Assembly (NCBI RefSeq): GCF_900166635.1
Contig: NZ_LT800497.1
Span: forward strand, 391,984-455,983
Direction: 5' to 3'
Source: Oceanobacillus timonensis
GTDB lineage: Bacteria > Bacillota > Bacilli > Bacillales > Amphibacillaceae
DNA: 64,000 bases
Every line of letters starts with the position of its first letter. Position 1 is the first letter of the stretch. A model generated the notes under the pieces. It was given only the letters and a program-made list of their open reading frames with translations, searched no databases and was not told the origin of the DNA. Below, in pieces: positions 27,208 through 36,138 of this stretch. The translations under genes and the position numbers were made by a program.

Positions 27208-28231
27208 ACGTGCTAAAACGTTAGAGCCGCGTTTTCCAAATAAATCAACAGGATTATTCGGAGGCGAATCAAGTGGCATTCTAAATTGGAATGATATTGC
27301 TTATCCACATTGGTATAAAATCTATAAAAAACTTATCGGTAATTATTGGCAAGCGGATGAAATCAATATGTCCAGTGATGTAAAACAATTTCCTTCTTTA
27401 TCGGAAGAAGAGCAGGATGCTTATTTAAAAATCATTGGGCTGTTATCCACATTGGATGGACCGCAAACAAGAACAGCGCTGTTAATTTCACTTTATGCCA
27501 CCGATGCTTCTGTGCAATCGATTATGGCAGTGATTGCCCAGCAGGAAGCTGTTCATAATGAAAGTTATTCCTATGTATTGTCATCCGTTGTTTCTTGGAA
27601 TGAACAGAATGAATCGTTCCAGTTAGGGAGAACAGATGAATTATTGATGAAGCGGAATGAACTGCTTACAGAGCAATATAATGCATTTGTGGAAAACCCG
27701 ACAATAGAAAATATTCTTAAAACACTAGTATATACTTCTCTGTTAGAAGGAATGTTTTTCTATTCTGGATTTGCTTTCTTCTATCATTTGGCAAGACAGA
27801 ATAAAATGGTCGGGACCTCGACAATGATTAGCTATATTAACCGTGATGAACTGGAGCACGGCCGCTTTATTACAGAACTGTTCCGGGCAACACTAGCTGA
27901 GAATCCGGAGTATAATAATAACGAATTTATTCAATGGGTTTATGACCATTTCCATCAGTCTGTTGAGCTGGAATTAGAATGGTCACACTATGCGCTTGCA
28001 GGTGTGGAAGGTATTGATATGGATGAGCTGGACGGCTATGTCAAATACCGTGCCAATAAAATGCTGCGTATGATGGGCTTAGAAGAACTTTATCCAGAAA
28101 ATGTGGAAAACCCGATGAAATGGATTCGTGCATATGTGGATAACGTGGATGGAACAAAAACGGATTTCTTTGAACAGAAATCACGTCAATATACAAAAAC
28201 AAGTGATTTAAATGGTTTTGATGACTTGTAA
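27188..28231 (+). CDS. nrdF: Class Ib ribonucleotide reductase, radical subunit
   Basis: A 347-residue ferritin-like subunit that stores the tyrosyl radical. All metal ligands are present: Asp90, Glu120, His123, Glu187, Glu221 and His224. The radical tyrosine is Tyr127 in EAVHNESYSY. This rules out the metal-free class Ie variants. AAGGAG precedes the ATG, which overlaps nrdI by 20 bases. Two hairpin terminators follow. Confidence 0.94.
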   Translation: MQKVTLERAKTLEPRFPNKSTGLFGGESSGILNWNDIAYPHWYKIYKKLIGNYWQADEINMSSDVKQFPSLSEEEQDAYLKIIGLLSTLDGPQTRTALLISLYATDASVQSIMAVIAQQEAVHNESYSYVLSSVVSWNEQNESFQLGRTDELLMKRNELLTEQYNAFVENPTIENILKTLVYTSLLEGMFFYSGFAFFYHLARQNKMVGTSTMISYINRDELEHGRFITELFRATLAENPEYNNNEFIQWVYDHFHQSVELELEWSHYALAGVEGIDMDELDGYVKYRANKMLRMMGLEELYPENVENPMKWIRAYVDNVDGTKTDFFEQKSRQYTKTSDLNGFDDL

Positions 28232-28256
28232 AAAAGCGCAAATTGCGCTTTTTTTT
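28230..28256 (+). terminator. Terminator of nrdEIF
   Basis: AAAAGCGCAA pairs with TTGCGCTTTT across a one-base loop, followed by a run of T. Confidence 0.9.
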
Positions 28257-28297
28257 ATAATGAAAAGCCCAGAAAAAGGCATAGGTAAGTAACAGAA

Positions 28298-28345
28298 AAC
28301 GTCCTTCCGTTTCGTGGTAAGTAAACGAAATGGAAGGATGTTTTT
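28298..28345. terminator. Second hairpin between nrdF and the opposing gene
   Basis: ACGTCCTTCCGTTTCGT pairs with ACGAAATGGAAGGATGT (two mismatches), then TTTTT. It probably also terminates the minus-strand gene at 28465. Confidence 0.75.
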
Positions 28346-28392
28346 ACGATATAACGGTAAAAAGAGGAATAGATAAATTTTTATTATTGGGT

Positions 28393-28485
28393 TGTGGATA
28401 ACTACAGAATTAATACACAAAGTAATCTTGTGGTTCTGGATAAAATTCCAAGTTACACACAGAATTAATAATCTAATGTGGATAA
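28393..28485. promoter_or_regulatory. Two perfect DnaA boxes
   Basis: TGTGGATAA at 28393-28401 and again at 28477-28485. The second lies in the last codons of the minus-strand YcdC-like gene. Confidence 0.4.
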
Positions 28486-29724
28486 CTCGCCCGTGACAGC
28501 ATCAACAGCATAGCCCCCGCTTGTTACTTTCCCGCATAGCTGATACAGATTTTGCTGTCGATGATAAACATATACAGGCTCTACTTCTATTTGCTTGGAT
28601 AACAGCTCAGCAGCTGTTTCTGAATCAGCTTGCACCGTCTCGGCTTCTTCAAAGAAGTCAAAAGCCTCTAATAAGGATGTCGCATCTGTATAGTTTTCCA
28701 CTTGTAACGTTTTTGGGTGAATCCACAGGTTTAAAGAAGGATAGATAATCTTTGTTCCAGTTTTTACGGGATTCAGTTTTGCGAATAGATAGCCCCGCTC
28801 GCGTTTTATGGAAGATAAACGCCACTGGCCACTGTCGTTTGGAAACGCCATTCGCAGCATCTCTGTAATCTCTGTCACTATGCTATTTAATGTATCATCT
28901 GAAATCGGCTGATGATGATCCTGGATTGTTTGATCATGAAAAACGTCCTCTTCTGTAACTGTAGATGTGATATCAATATCTTTTCCTTCAAACTTCTCTA
29001 AGGATGGCTCTTGCCAAGTTAAAACATGATCAAGCGCTCTGTAGGAAAGGTTGTTCTCTACTTCATTGAAATAGATAATCGAATCAGGACGTTGATTAGG
29101 AACCAGGAAGCTGGATATAACGTAGTAAGGTTTCCAGGATGCGGTTAATTCATCTGGGACTTCCATTACTTTACAATGTTGTTTTGCTAAAGGTTGTACC
29201 ACTTCATCCACTAAATTAAAAGGCTCCCATTCAATTTGGGATTCATCAGCAAATTGCCCATGCAGGGAAAAGTTTGTTAATCGGCCCTCTTCATTAAAAG
29301 AAATATCGATGATTCCGCCGGGAAAGAGTCTAATATTATCCACAGCCGCATGAAACGTTATCTTTTCTTTTGTTTCGTTTACAAGTTTGAACTGTCTGCC
29401 GTATTCTAGTGCTGTCTGTTCTTCTATCCACTCAATAACGGTTTCCATGTTATCCACTTGTGGAAACACGTCACCAGGCAGCATGTTTTTTTCTCCTGCA
29501 AATTCTACTTTTTTTACTTTTTTTGTGTTTATATCCACAACGATTTCCACTGCTCCAGATGGATTTACATCATTCTCTTTGGCTATTCCATTTGGCAGCC
29601 AAGTCATACTTAAATGAATTCGATTCTCTTCATCTTGAAAGAAATGATAGCTCTCCAAGTAAAAATCATTTAATTGAAATTGTTCATGTGTTGTTTCTAC
29701 TATCTCTTTTGTAGCAGGATGCAT
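28465..29724 (-). CDS. YcdC-like protein (YcdB/YcdC repeat family)
   Basis: A 419-residue, apparently cytoplasmic protein resembling B. subtilis YcdC (425 residues). The C-terminal repeat EPVYVYHRQQNLYQLCGKV followed by YAVDAVTGEL (the FVDAKTGE-like PepSY-type ending) is typical of this family. An N-terminal copy (AVEIVVDINTKKVKKVEF) is also seen. Function unknown. The ATG at 29724 is chosen because GAGGT lies eight bases upstream; an ATG at 29769 has no ribosome site. Confidence 0.7.
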   Translation of the reverse strand: MHPATKEIVETTHEQFQLNDFYLESYHFFQDEENRIHLSMTWLPNGIAKENDVNPSGAVEIVVDINTKKVKKVEFAGEKNMLPGDVFPQVDNMETVIEWIEEQTALEYGRQFKLVNETKEKITFHAAVDNIRLFPGGIIDISFNEEGRLTNFSLHGQFADESQIEWEPFNLVDEVVQPLAKQHCKVMEVPDELTASWKPYYVISSFLVPNQRPDSIIYFNEVENNLSYRALDHVLTWQEPSLEKFEGKDIDITSTVTEEDVFHDQTIQDHHQPISDDTLNSIVTEITEMLRMAFPNDSGQWRLSSIKRERGYLFAKLNPVKTGTKIIYPSLNLWIHPKTLQVENYTDATSLLEAFDFFEEAETVQADSETAAELLSKQIEVEPVYVYHRQQNLYQLCGKVTSGGYAVDAVTGELSTLDY

Positions 29725-29800
29725 GTCTATACCTCGCTTTTGACTTTTAGAATGATTAAAGTATAACATGCTGCCGAATCTTTCTAAAGAAATGCATTAA

Positions 29801-29838
29801 CAGAAAGAAAACGGCTTCGAATATCATTCGAAGCCGTT
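29801..29838 (-). terminator. Terminator of the amidase gene
   Basis: 13-bp perfect stem AACGGCTTCGAAT (29810-29822) with ATTCGAAGCCGTT (29826-29838). The minus-strand tail reads TTTCTTTC. Confidence 0.85.
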
Positions 29839-29844
29839 TCGCTA

Positions 29845-31014
29845 TTAGTTATTTAAATAATTAATAAGACCGTTGGTAATTGCCCGACCTGCACTAGATT
29901 GATAGTCCGCAGACTGTACAGTCGTTAAATCATTCGGGTTGGTAATATACCCAAGTTCAATAAGTACAGATGGAGCATCTGTTTCAGCAAGTACTTTATA
30001 ATTCGCCTGCTTTGTTCCTTTTGATGGTAAGGGAACAGTAGAAGCTAGTGTACTGTTGAGTGAATCTGCCAAACCAGTATCACTGTCAGAGTTATAATAC
30101 GTTGTTACACCGCTTACCGGGACAGCAGAGAAACTATCATAATGTAAACTGATAAAAGCATCGGTATTGTTCTTATTGCTCATTTGTACTCTTTCATCTA
30201 AAGAAACAAAATAATCGCTGCTTCTTGTCATAATGACATTGGCTCCGGCTTCTTCAAGGTGTTGAACCACATGATCAGCTGTTGATGTGACAACATCTTT
30301 TTCTTGAACATTATTTAACCCGATTGCTCCCGGATCTTTTCCTCCATGGCCAGGATCAATGACAATGTTATAACCGGATAGAGATCCGGAACTGCTGGAT
30401 TGTGTTTGGGCTGCTTCTACAGTTGGAGCAGCATCTTCCGTGGTTTCTTCTTCATTCACATTTCCATCCGTCGTCAACCAGGATGCAATCCATCCTGTTT
30501 CCCCGCCGTCCAAGGAAATTTCAAGCCAATCTCCGGAAGTGGAATGAACGTCAAAAGAATCTCCTTTGTAGGCATAGGAAATAATCGTATCAGATGTATC
30601 CGGACCGGAACGGACATAGATGCTGTCTGCAGCAACAGTCACTTCTTCCGTCGTTTCTGCAACTGGTTCTGCCGTTGCTTCTTCACTGCTTGTATCAACC
30701 GTTTCTGTTTCAGCAGCTGTTTGTTCCTGATCGGAATTGCCAGTGGAAATAAGATGGTGTTTTGCAATCCAGACAGGTTCTCCGCCATAATACGTTTGAA
30801 TCCAACCATGCTGTTCGTCAAAAGCATTTACTGTATCTCCCTTTGTAAATTGGCCAACAAGAGAAGCATTATTCGATGGTTCGCTTCGAATGTTTAACAC
30901 GGGAGAGCTTACTTCATAACTATTACTACTTGCAAAACTTAAACTTGGTAAGAAAATACTGATTATAAATAAAAGTGCTGCTAATAGGTAAACTCTTTTT
31001 ATTTTCTTTTCCAT
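29845..31014 (-). CDS. Secreted N-acetylmuramoyl-L-alanine amidase with two SH3b domains
   Basis: A 389-residue exported cell-wall hydrolase. Signal peptide at residues 1-28 (KKIKR, hydrophobic core, cleavage near SFA-S). SH3b domains at about 33-90 and 125-182 bind the wall. An acidic Ser/Thr/Glu linker lies between and after them. The Amidase_3 catalytic domain is at about 214-388, with Zn ligands His223 (DPGHGG), Glu238 and His291 (SLHYDS) and catalytic Glu353 (LIELGY). It cleaves the bond between MurNAc and L-alanine. The layout resembles B. subtilis YrvJ with fewer SH3b repeats. AGAGGAGG precedes the start. Confidence 0.94.
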   Translation of the reverse strand: MEKKIKRVYLLAALLFIISIFLPSLSFASSNSYEVSSPVLNIRSEPSNNASLVGQFTKGDTVNAFDEQHGWIQTYYGGEPVWIAKHHLISTGNSDQEQTAAETETVDTSSEEATAEPVAETTEEVTVAADSIYVRSGPDTSDTIISYAYKGDSFDVHSTSGDWLEISLDGGETGWIASWLTTDGNVNEEETTEDAAPTVEAAQTQSSSSGSLSGYNIVIDPGHGGKDPGAIGLNNVQEKDVVTSTADHVVQHLEEAGANVIMTRSSDYFVSLDERVQMSNKNNTDAFISLHYDSFSAVPVSGVTTYYNSDSDTGLADSLNSTLASTVPLPSKGTKQANYKVLAETDAPSVLIELGYITNPNDLTTVQSADYQSSAGRAITNGLINYLNN

Positions 31015-31243
31015 TGAATCCTCCTCTAGGTGACTAAAATTAATGGCATGACTGGATATTAATAGAATAGCCTAAACATAGAAGAGTTTAAACCTGCAAC
31101 CGCAAAAATAATCAAAAAAGACTAGCACAGAGCGATGCTTTTAGGATTAAATAGTTATTTTGGGAAACAGGGGAGACAAAAACTTTCTTTTTGGAAAACA
31201 GATAGAATCGTCTTGGTTTCTGTGATGATCGAAAGGGAGCCCT

Positions 31244-31789
31244 TTATTGATCATCTTCAGAAGAAAGTAATGTTGAAGCAGCTTTAAAAGCTCTTTTATC
31301 ATTCCATATATCACCTGGTTTACTAGCTTTTCCAATAACATAGCCTGCAAAATGCATTTTATAAAAATCGCATATATATTGAAATTGCTGAATCAGCGGC
31401 AATCCTTTAATAAAGGGGTTATCACCGCCAACAATAATGACATACACTTTTTTTTGAGATAGTTTCTTTCTGAAATCAGGATAATTTGCATCTCTTAAAA
31501 TTTGTGACCAGCGATCAATAAATAATTTCATTAACGCAGACATGCTGTACCAGTAAATAGGCGTGGCAAAAACGATGGTGTCATGCGCTAATAGCAAATC
31601 AATCAGTTTCGTATGATCATCATTTACGGGGGTAAAGCCATTGGAATCATGTCTTTGATCAATGATAGGATAGATCGTATAATCACGTAAATAAACATGG
31701 GTGCCCTGATTTTCAGGTACAGCTTCATAAGTTAGAATCTCGGTGTTACTGTTCTTGCGTGTTGATCCATGGAAAACAATCGTGCTCAT
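31244..31789 (-). CDS. NAD(P)H-dependent FMN reductase/quinone reductase family
   Basis: A 181-residue flavodoxin-like oxidoreductase. The FMN phosphate loop is HGSTRKNSNTE (about residues 7-17), and the second loop is FATPIYWYSM (about 75-84). It probably reduces quinones, nitro or azo compounds, or iron chelates with NAD(P)H. The ATG at 31789 is favoured: GGAGG lies six bases before it, whereas the in-frame ATG at 31795 abuts that site. Confidence 0.85.
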   Translation of the reverse strand: MSTIVFHGSTRKNSNTEILTYEAVPENQGTHVYLRDYTIYPIIDQRHDSNGFTPVNDDHTKLIDLLLAHDTIVFATPIYWYSMSALMKLFIDRWSQILRDANYPDFRKKLSQKKVYVIIVGGDNPFIKGLPLIQQFQYICDFYKMHFAGYVIGKASKPGDIWNDKRAFKAASTLLSSEDDQ

Positions 31790-31963
31790 AAACATCCTCC
31801 TTCTATAATGAAGAAACAGGGAGAGGAAATAAGGATAGCGATTTCCATCACCATCGTAGTCTACCTAGATTCTGCTCTTATTAAAAAATGGTGTGCATCT
31901 TTCCTATACTTAAAAAAGCAATATGGTAAAGGATATGTACGCATCTACCTGTGTATGCATAAA

Positions 31964-32020
31964 CCTGAAAAACCCGAGGGGAAGCAAGCAGTGTTCTGCT
32001 CCCGCCTCGGGTTTTTCAGG
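31964..32020. terminator. Long perfect hairpin after yhaP
   Basis: 16-bp perfect stem CCTGAAAAACCCGAGG (31964-31979) with CCTCGGGTTTTTCAGG (32005-32020), with an inner AGCAG/CTGCT stem. It lies downstream of the minus-strand yhaQP operon. The rest of 31790-32092 holds no recognised gene. Confidence 0.85.
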
Positions 32021-32092
32021 TTGGCATGATATTATTCCTGTTCCAAAACAGCTGCATTCAAGCCTTGAAATCAAGCACAAAGGATTTTTTGC

Positions 32093-33340
32093 TTACATGC
32101 GAATCCATTTCCAGATTTCTTTGGGGGTTGCATTTTTGCCATATAAAAGAATACCTACTTTAAAAATCTTTCCTGCCAGCTTCATAAATATATAGATACT
32201 TAACACCATAACCGCAATAGAAATGATAATCTCCATCCATGGCCAACTATCTAACAAGGTTAGCCGGATAAGTAATGTTAGAGGTGCCGTAAACGGGATA
32301 TAAGTGCTCACAGTGGCGAATATGCCCTCTGGATTACTGATAACCGGTCCAATAACTGCAAACTGCAGAAATGGCAGCATCATAACAAGGCCTTGCAGAT
32401 TACCGGAGCTGGAAATATCAGACATGGTCGCGCCGACACCAACAAAAATAGATGCAAACATCAAATAACTCAACAGAGCAATCAATACAAAGAAAATGGT
32501 TCTTGGTACAAATAGATTTTCTACAATCGGGATATCTGTCTGCCAAACAGTAAATGGAAGTAAAATAATGATAAAGACAGCGACCTGGATAAGACCTAAC
32601 ATAAAGTACCCGATAATTTTTCCCTGCATTAGCTCGGAAGGGGTTAAAGAAGATAAAATAATTTCTGCAATCTTATCTTTTTTCTCTTGAGATGCACTCT
32701 GAAAAATAGCCATTCCTGTAAACGTAATAGAAAGCATAATAATACCAGCGAAGACACCGGGAATAATGGTTTCCCAAGGATTTTCTAAATCAATCAGCGA
32801 ATTTTCTTCTATACTGGAAGGGGTTGATCCCTCTCCTTGATCTGTTCCTTCTACAAAAGTGATTGGTTCAAATAATTGATTTATCTCCTGTTGGCTGAGA
32901 CCGGATGCTTCTGCCTTTATCATCTGTAAAGGAGCAGTCAGTGTCTGTAATTGCCCGGGAAATAATGGGTCAGACTCTTCACTGGTGTATGTGGCAATCC
33001 GATTTTCTTCCAAGGATTGTTCATTAATAAATAGATATGCTGTATAAGGTTCATCAACCTCTGTTATTTCCGATTTAAGCATATCTGTACGCTGTATATC
33101 CCATCCGAAATTCTGTTCTCTGTTGATGGCTTCCATTTCTTCAAAAAAGCCAATATTTTCATTCACGTACACGGTCATATTTTCATCCGCGTCTGCATTG
33201 TCATCTGAATCTGAAAATAAAGAACCTAAAAAGAAAAACAAAATGAAGATAGCAGGTGTTATAAATAGGCCAATGATAAATGTTTTGTTTTTTAGATTCC
33301 GTTTTAATTCCCATTTCGCAACTTTCAGGGAGTTATGCAT
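32093..33340 (-). CDS. yhaP: ABC exporter permease (YhaP/NatB type)
   Basis: A 415-residue membrane protein of the NatB/ABC-2 permease family. One N-terminal span (about residues 22-42) is followed by a large external loop of about 140 residues rich in Asp and Glu, then five or six C-terminal spans (about 185-400). The EKKDKIAEIILSSLTPSELMQGK segment is characteristic of NatB/YhaP. Partner of the ATPase encoded upstream. NatAB of B. subtilis exports Na+; YhaQP is annotated by similarity only, so the substrate is inferred. The ATG at 33340 has AAGGAGGG seven bases upstream and overlaps the ATPase gene by 8 bases. Confidence 0.88.
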   Translation of the reverse strand: MHNSLKVAKWELKRNLKNKTFIIGLFITPAIFILFFFLGSLFSDSDDNADADENMTVYVNENIGFFEEMEAINREQNFGWDIQRTDMLKSEITEVDEPYTAYLFINEQSLEENRIATYTSEESDPLFPGQLQTLTAPLQMIKAEASGLSQQEINQLFEPITFVEGTDQGEGSTPSSIEENSLIDLENPWETIIPGVFAGIIMLSITFTGMAIFQSASQEKKDKIAEIILSSLTPSELMQGKIIGYFMLGLIQVAVFIIILLPFTVWQTDIPIVENLFVPRTIFFVLIALLSYLMFASIFVGVGATMSDISSSGNLQGLVMMLPFLQFAVIGPVISNPEGIFATVSTYIPFTAPLTLLIRLTLLDSWPWMEIIISIAVMVLSIYIFMKLAGKIFKVGILLYGKNATPKEIWKWIRM

Positions 33341-34268
33341 GTTGTGACCCTCCTTCCTGCGAAACCGAATGTTTATCCGTAGCAATATCAATGAAAATTT
33401 CATGTAGAGAGATACGGTTAATATGTAGCTCCTGTACATCTAATGCATCGGGTAATTGCTTTAACCAATGATGCGGAATAACTTCTTTTTGCAGGTGAAG
33501 AATCGCATGATTGCCGTTATATTCAATCCGATCGACTTCAGGAATTTTTTCTAACAGGGCAGGCGGGTTCTCTCCCTGCAGGATACATTTGAAATTAGCA
33601 TATTGCTTTTTCACCTCATCTAATGTTCCATAAATCACTTTCTGGCCATGCTGCATCATAAAAAGACGATCGCACATTTGCTCTATAAGATTCATTTGGT
33701 GGGAGGAAAGCAGAATGGCAGTGCCATTTGCTGCTAAAGAAGCAATTTCTTCTTTGAAAATTTCCTGGCTGACGGGATCTAGCCCGGAAAAAGGCTCATC
33801 AAGAATAAGTAATTCCGGTTCATGAAGAATTGCACCGATAAACTGTACTTTTTGACTCATTCCTTTAGAGAGTTCTTCCACAGAAGTATTTTCTTTTCCT
33901 TCTAAATCAAATTTCTTCAGATACGTTAAAACGCGTTCTTTCGCTTTATCTAAAGGGTAATCCTTTAAATCTGCGAGGTATAAAAGGATATCCATCACCT
34001 TTACATCTTTATATAGACCTCTTTCTTCGGGCAGATAACCGATTTTTGATTTCGGAATGGCTTTTCCCTTTTGGTGATGAAAATGAACTTCTCCACTGTC
34101 AGGGTACATAATCCCCATAATATTGCGGATTGTCGTAGATTTACCTGCACCGTTCGGGCCCAGGATAGCCATAATTTCTCCACGATACACTTCGAAAGAA
34201 ATGCCTTTTAGAGCTTCTTTATCTTTAAAAGATTTTTTAAGATTATCTACTGTTAATAAAGTGTTCAC
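33333..34268 (-). CDS. yhaQ: ABC exporter ATP-binding protein (YhaQ/NatA type)
   Basis: A 311-residue ATPase. Walker A is GPNGAGKST (about residues 34-42), the Q-loop region is IGYLPEERGLY, the signature is LSKGMSQK, and Walker B is LLILDEP. The PEERGLY segment is typical of the NatA/YhaQ group. A C-terminal domain of about 90 residues follows the ABC core. The GTG at 34268 is used because AAAGGAGA is seven bases upstream; the ATG six codons earlier lies within that ribosome site. First gene of a two-gene exporter operon. Confidence 0.9.
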   Translation of the reverse strand: MNTLLTVDNLKKSFKDKEALKGISFEVYRGEIMAILGPNGAGKSTTIRNIMGIMYPDSGEVHFHHQKGKAIPKSKIGYLPEERGLYKDVKVMDILLYLADLKDYPLDKAKERVLTYLKKFDLEGKENTSVEELSKGMSQKVQFIGAILHEPELLILDEPFSGLDPVSQEIFKEEIASLAANGTAILLSSHQMNLIEQMCDRLFMMQHGQKVIYGTLDEVKKQYANFKCILQGENPPALLEKIPEVDRIEYNGNHAILHLQKEVIPHHWLKQLPDALDVQELHINRISLHEIFIDIATDKHSVSQEGGSQHA

Positions 34269-34493
34269 GTAAAAATCTCCTTTCACATCACAAGATAAAA
34301 TGAAACGTGTCTTCGCGCGCGTTCATTCCAATACGTATGAGATGAATCTGTGATCGTTTTCCTTGGTAACACCACGTCTCGATTCAATGAATTAAATAAA
34401 CCGTTTTCGTTCAATCATCTTTCTATTTTTTGAACAGGATAGGCTGTATAGCTTCCACTCTGGTCAACCACGCCGCTTACCGACGTACAAATG

Positions 34494-34780
34494 TTTTCGA
34501 TGGGACGAGTAAGCGCAGCAATGTTGTCAGGTTAGTATGACCGCTACGGAAAAACACTACGCTTTCCGCGGGCTTGAGCTCAGCCTCCTCGGAAAAAAGA
34601 AGTTCGCTTTTTTCCTGCGGGGTCTTCCCACTGCGCTTTCCCGCAGGAGTCTCCGTGTTTTTCCTACGCTGGTTAGCGTTATTGCTTTATGCTTGTAGCA
34701 AATATCATTTTTTGAAAATTTATTAACCTGACAATTGGTAAGCGCAGCCTCAATCCCAAGACGTACTAGTGCAGACGTTG
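34494..34780. repeat. Mosaic palindromic intergenic repeat, copy 3
   Basis: Core 34520-34736 has inverted ends AATGTTGTCAGGTTA and TTAACCTGACAATT. TAAGCGCAGC stands immediately before it (34510-34519) and again 3 bases after it, resembling a target duplication. The outer edges, TTTCGATGGGACGAG and GACGTACTAGTGCAGACGTTG, also occur at 8574-8624 without the core. Confidence 0.8.
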
Positions 34781-34861
34781 TAACAGCACATTTTTACTAC
34801 ACGTCATGAAAAATCTGTTCTATCTGATATAACTATTATTTGTTGATCTATTTCAACCGTC

Positions 34862-35030
34862 TAGAACACCTTACTAGCGGAGGCGGACCGTTTTGACTCC
34901 TGAGGGATTAGCACCATCTGAAGATACCCTTTTGTCAAGTGCTCTTCTTGGTAAAAGTTAGCTGAAGAGCGTGCCCCTAGGAAAGCAAAACGGTCCGTCG
35001 TAGCGGTCGCCTTACACTTTACCTTCTTTC
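34862..35030. repeat. Second palindromic element, unrelated core
   Basis: 12-bp perfect arms CGGACCGTTTTG (34884-34895) and CAAAACGGTCCG (34986-34997) enclose a GCTCTTC/GAAGAGC hairpin (about 34941-34970). No coding capacity; probably another family of dispersed palindromic repeats. Confidence 0.6.
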
Positions 35031-35313
35031 CTTTGGCAACTGCTCTATGGAAGTAACAATCAACCCCTATTCCCATGGAAAGGGAGTTACTTTTTAAAGT
35101 GCGAAAGTTGAGTAATGAAAAAGTTCATAAACCTCAGCCGGGACAAAAACGGAAAATTCTTCTTATTTTATTGTACGAAACAATTGTTTATATGGTTTCA
35201 AAAAGTTAGATTATTTTGGGCAATTTAAAATTACAGAGAATACCTTTTCTGATAAGCAGAAGAGACACCGTTATTTGAAAATCCAGAAATTACCTTCATC
35301 CTTTGTTCACATT

Positions 35314-35331
35314 ATGTGAAATAATTCACAA
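35314..35331 (+). promoter_or_regulatory. Rex-type operator upstream of the DoxX gene
   Basis: ATGTGAAATAATTCACAA matches the Rex consensus TTGTGAA-N4-TTCACAA at 13 of 14 positions. It ends 6 bp before the -35. A weaker match, TTGTGAAATATTGAACAA, is at 35400-35417. Confidence 0.65.
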
Positions 35332-35337
35332 AAACTA

Positions 35338-35366
35338 TTTACTTAAGAAAAACGGCATGGTATTAT
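35338..35366 (+). promoter_or_regulatory. Promoter of the DoxX gene
   Basis: -35 TTTACT (35338-35343), 17-bp spacer, -10 TATTAT (35361-35366). Confidence 0.6.
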
Positions 35367-35460
35367 AAAAGTGTAATAAAGGATATCCTCTATAAACAAT
35401 TGTGAAATATTGAACAAAATATGAACTGATTAATTTATTAAATAAAGGGAGAGAGTGAAC

Positions 35461-35961
35461 ATGATGAACTTTTTAAGAACGAACAAGTATATTGCGGGTC
35501 TTTGGGCAGTTATTCGACTTTATCTAGGATATACATGGTTAACATCTGGTTGGGGCAAAATTGCAGGTGGAGAATTTGATGCAGGCGGTTATTTGCAAGG
35601 CGCTTTAGGAAATCCGGATGTACCGGGATGGTGGTCTACATTTCTGGATGCTGTAGCTATTCCGAACGCTGGCCTATTTTCAATCGTTGTGATGTGGGGA
35701 GAAGTATTTATTGGACTTGGGCTAATCTTGGGCATTTTCACAAACCTTGCTGCACTTATGGGTGTTGTGATGAACTTCTCTTTCTTACTTAGCGGAACAC
35801 TATCTACTAATCCGCAAATGGCCATATTAGGAGTCTTTATTGCTATTGCTGGCGCGAATGCTGGAAGATATGGTTTAGACCGCTGGGTAATGCCTTATTT
35901 AAAAGGCACTTGGAATCAACGTATGAAAAAAGAGAAACACAGTGAAAGTTATGTAGCCTAA
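35461..35961 (+). CDS. DoxX-family membrane protein
   Basis: A 166-residue protein with four predicted membrane spans. RLYLGYTWLTSGWGKI near the N-terminus and GEVFIGLGLILGIFT in the middle are the DoxX/DoxD signature regions. Members are quinone-linked membrane oxidoreductase subunits or redox-stress proteins. The exact role is unknown. Rex-like boxes around its promoter suggest induction when NADH/NAD+ rises, as under oxygen limitation. GGGAGAG precedes the start; GTG 35455 and ATG 35464 are alternatives. Confidence 0.8.
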   Translation: MMNFLRTNKYIAGLWAVIRLYLGYTWLTSGWGKIAGGEFDAGGYLQGALGNPDVPGWWSTFLDAVAIPNAGLFSIVVMWGEVFIGLGLILGIFTNLAALMGVVMNFSFLLSGTLSTNPQMAILGVFIAIAGANAGRYGLDRWVMPYLKGTWNQRMKKEKHSESYVA

Positions 35962-35989
35962 CATGAGCTGATGAATCATATAGGAGATA

Positions 35990-36041
35990 AAAAATAAATA
36001 GAGGAGAACGGATATCCTGCCGTTCTCCTCTATTTATTTTT
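35990..36041 (+). terminator. Terminator of the DoxX gene
   Basis: Perfect 22-bp stem with A-rich left edge (35990-36011) and T-rich right edge (36020-36041); GAGGAGAACGG pairs with CCGTTCTCCTC. Confidence 0.92.
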
Positions 36042-36138
36042 GTGAAACGGCCTGTCTTGTAAATTCTTTTCATGTTATTTACCGTGAAACTCCTGTATAA
36101 TAATTTAGTGATGACAAAATGAAAGAAGGTTGTTTGTA

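Noticed and set aside
27188..28231. Metal-free class Ie NrdF
   Set aside because: All six metal ligands and the radical tyrosine are present.
30400..30897. 165-codon plus-strand frame antisense to the amidase gene
   Set aside because: Lies wholly over the amidase gene, whose domains and catalytic residues are clear.
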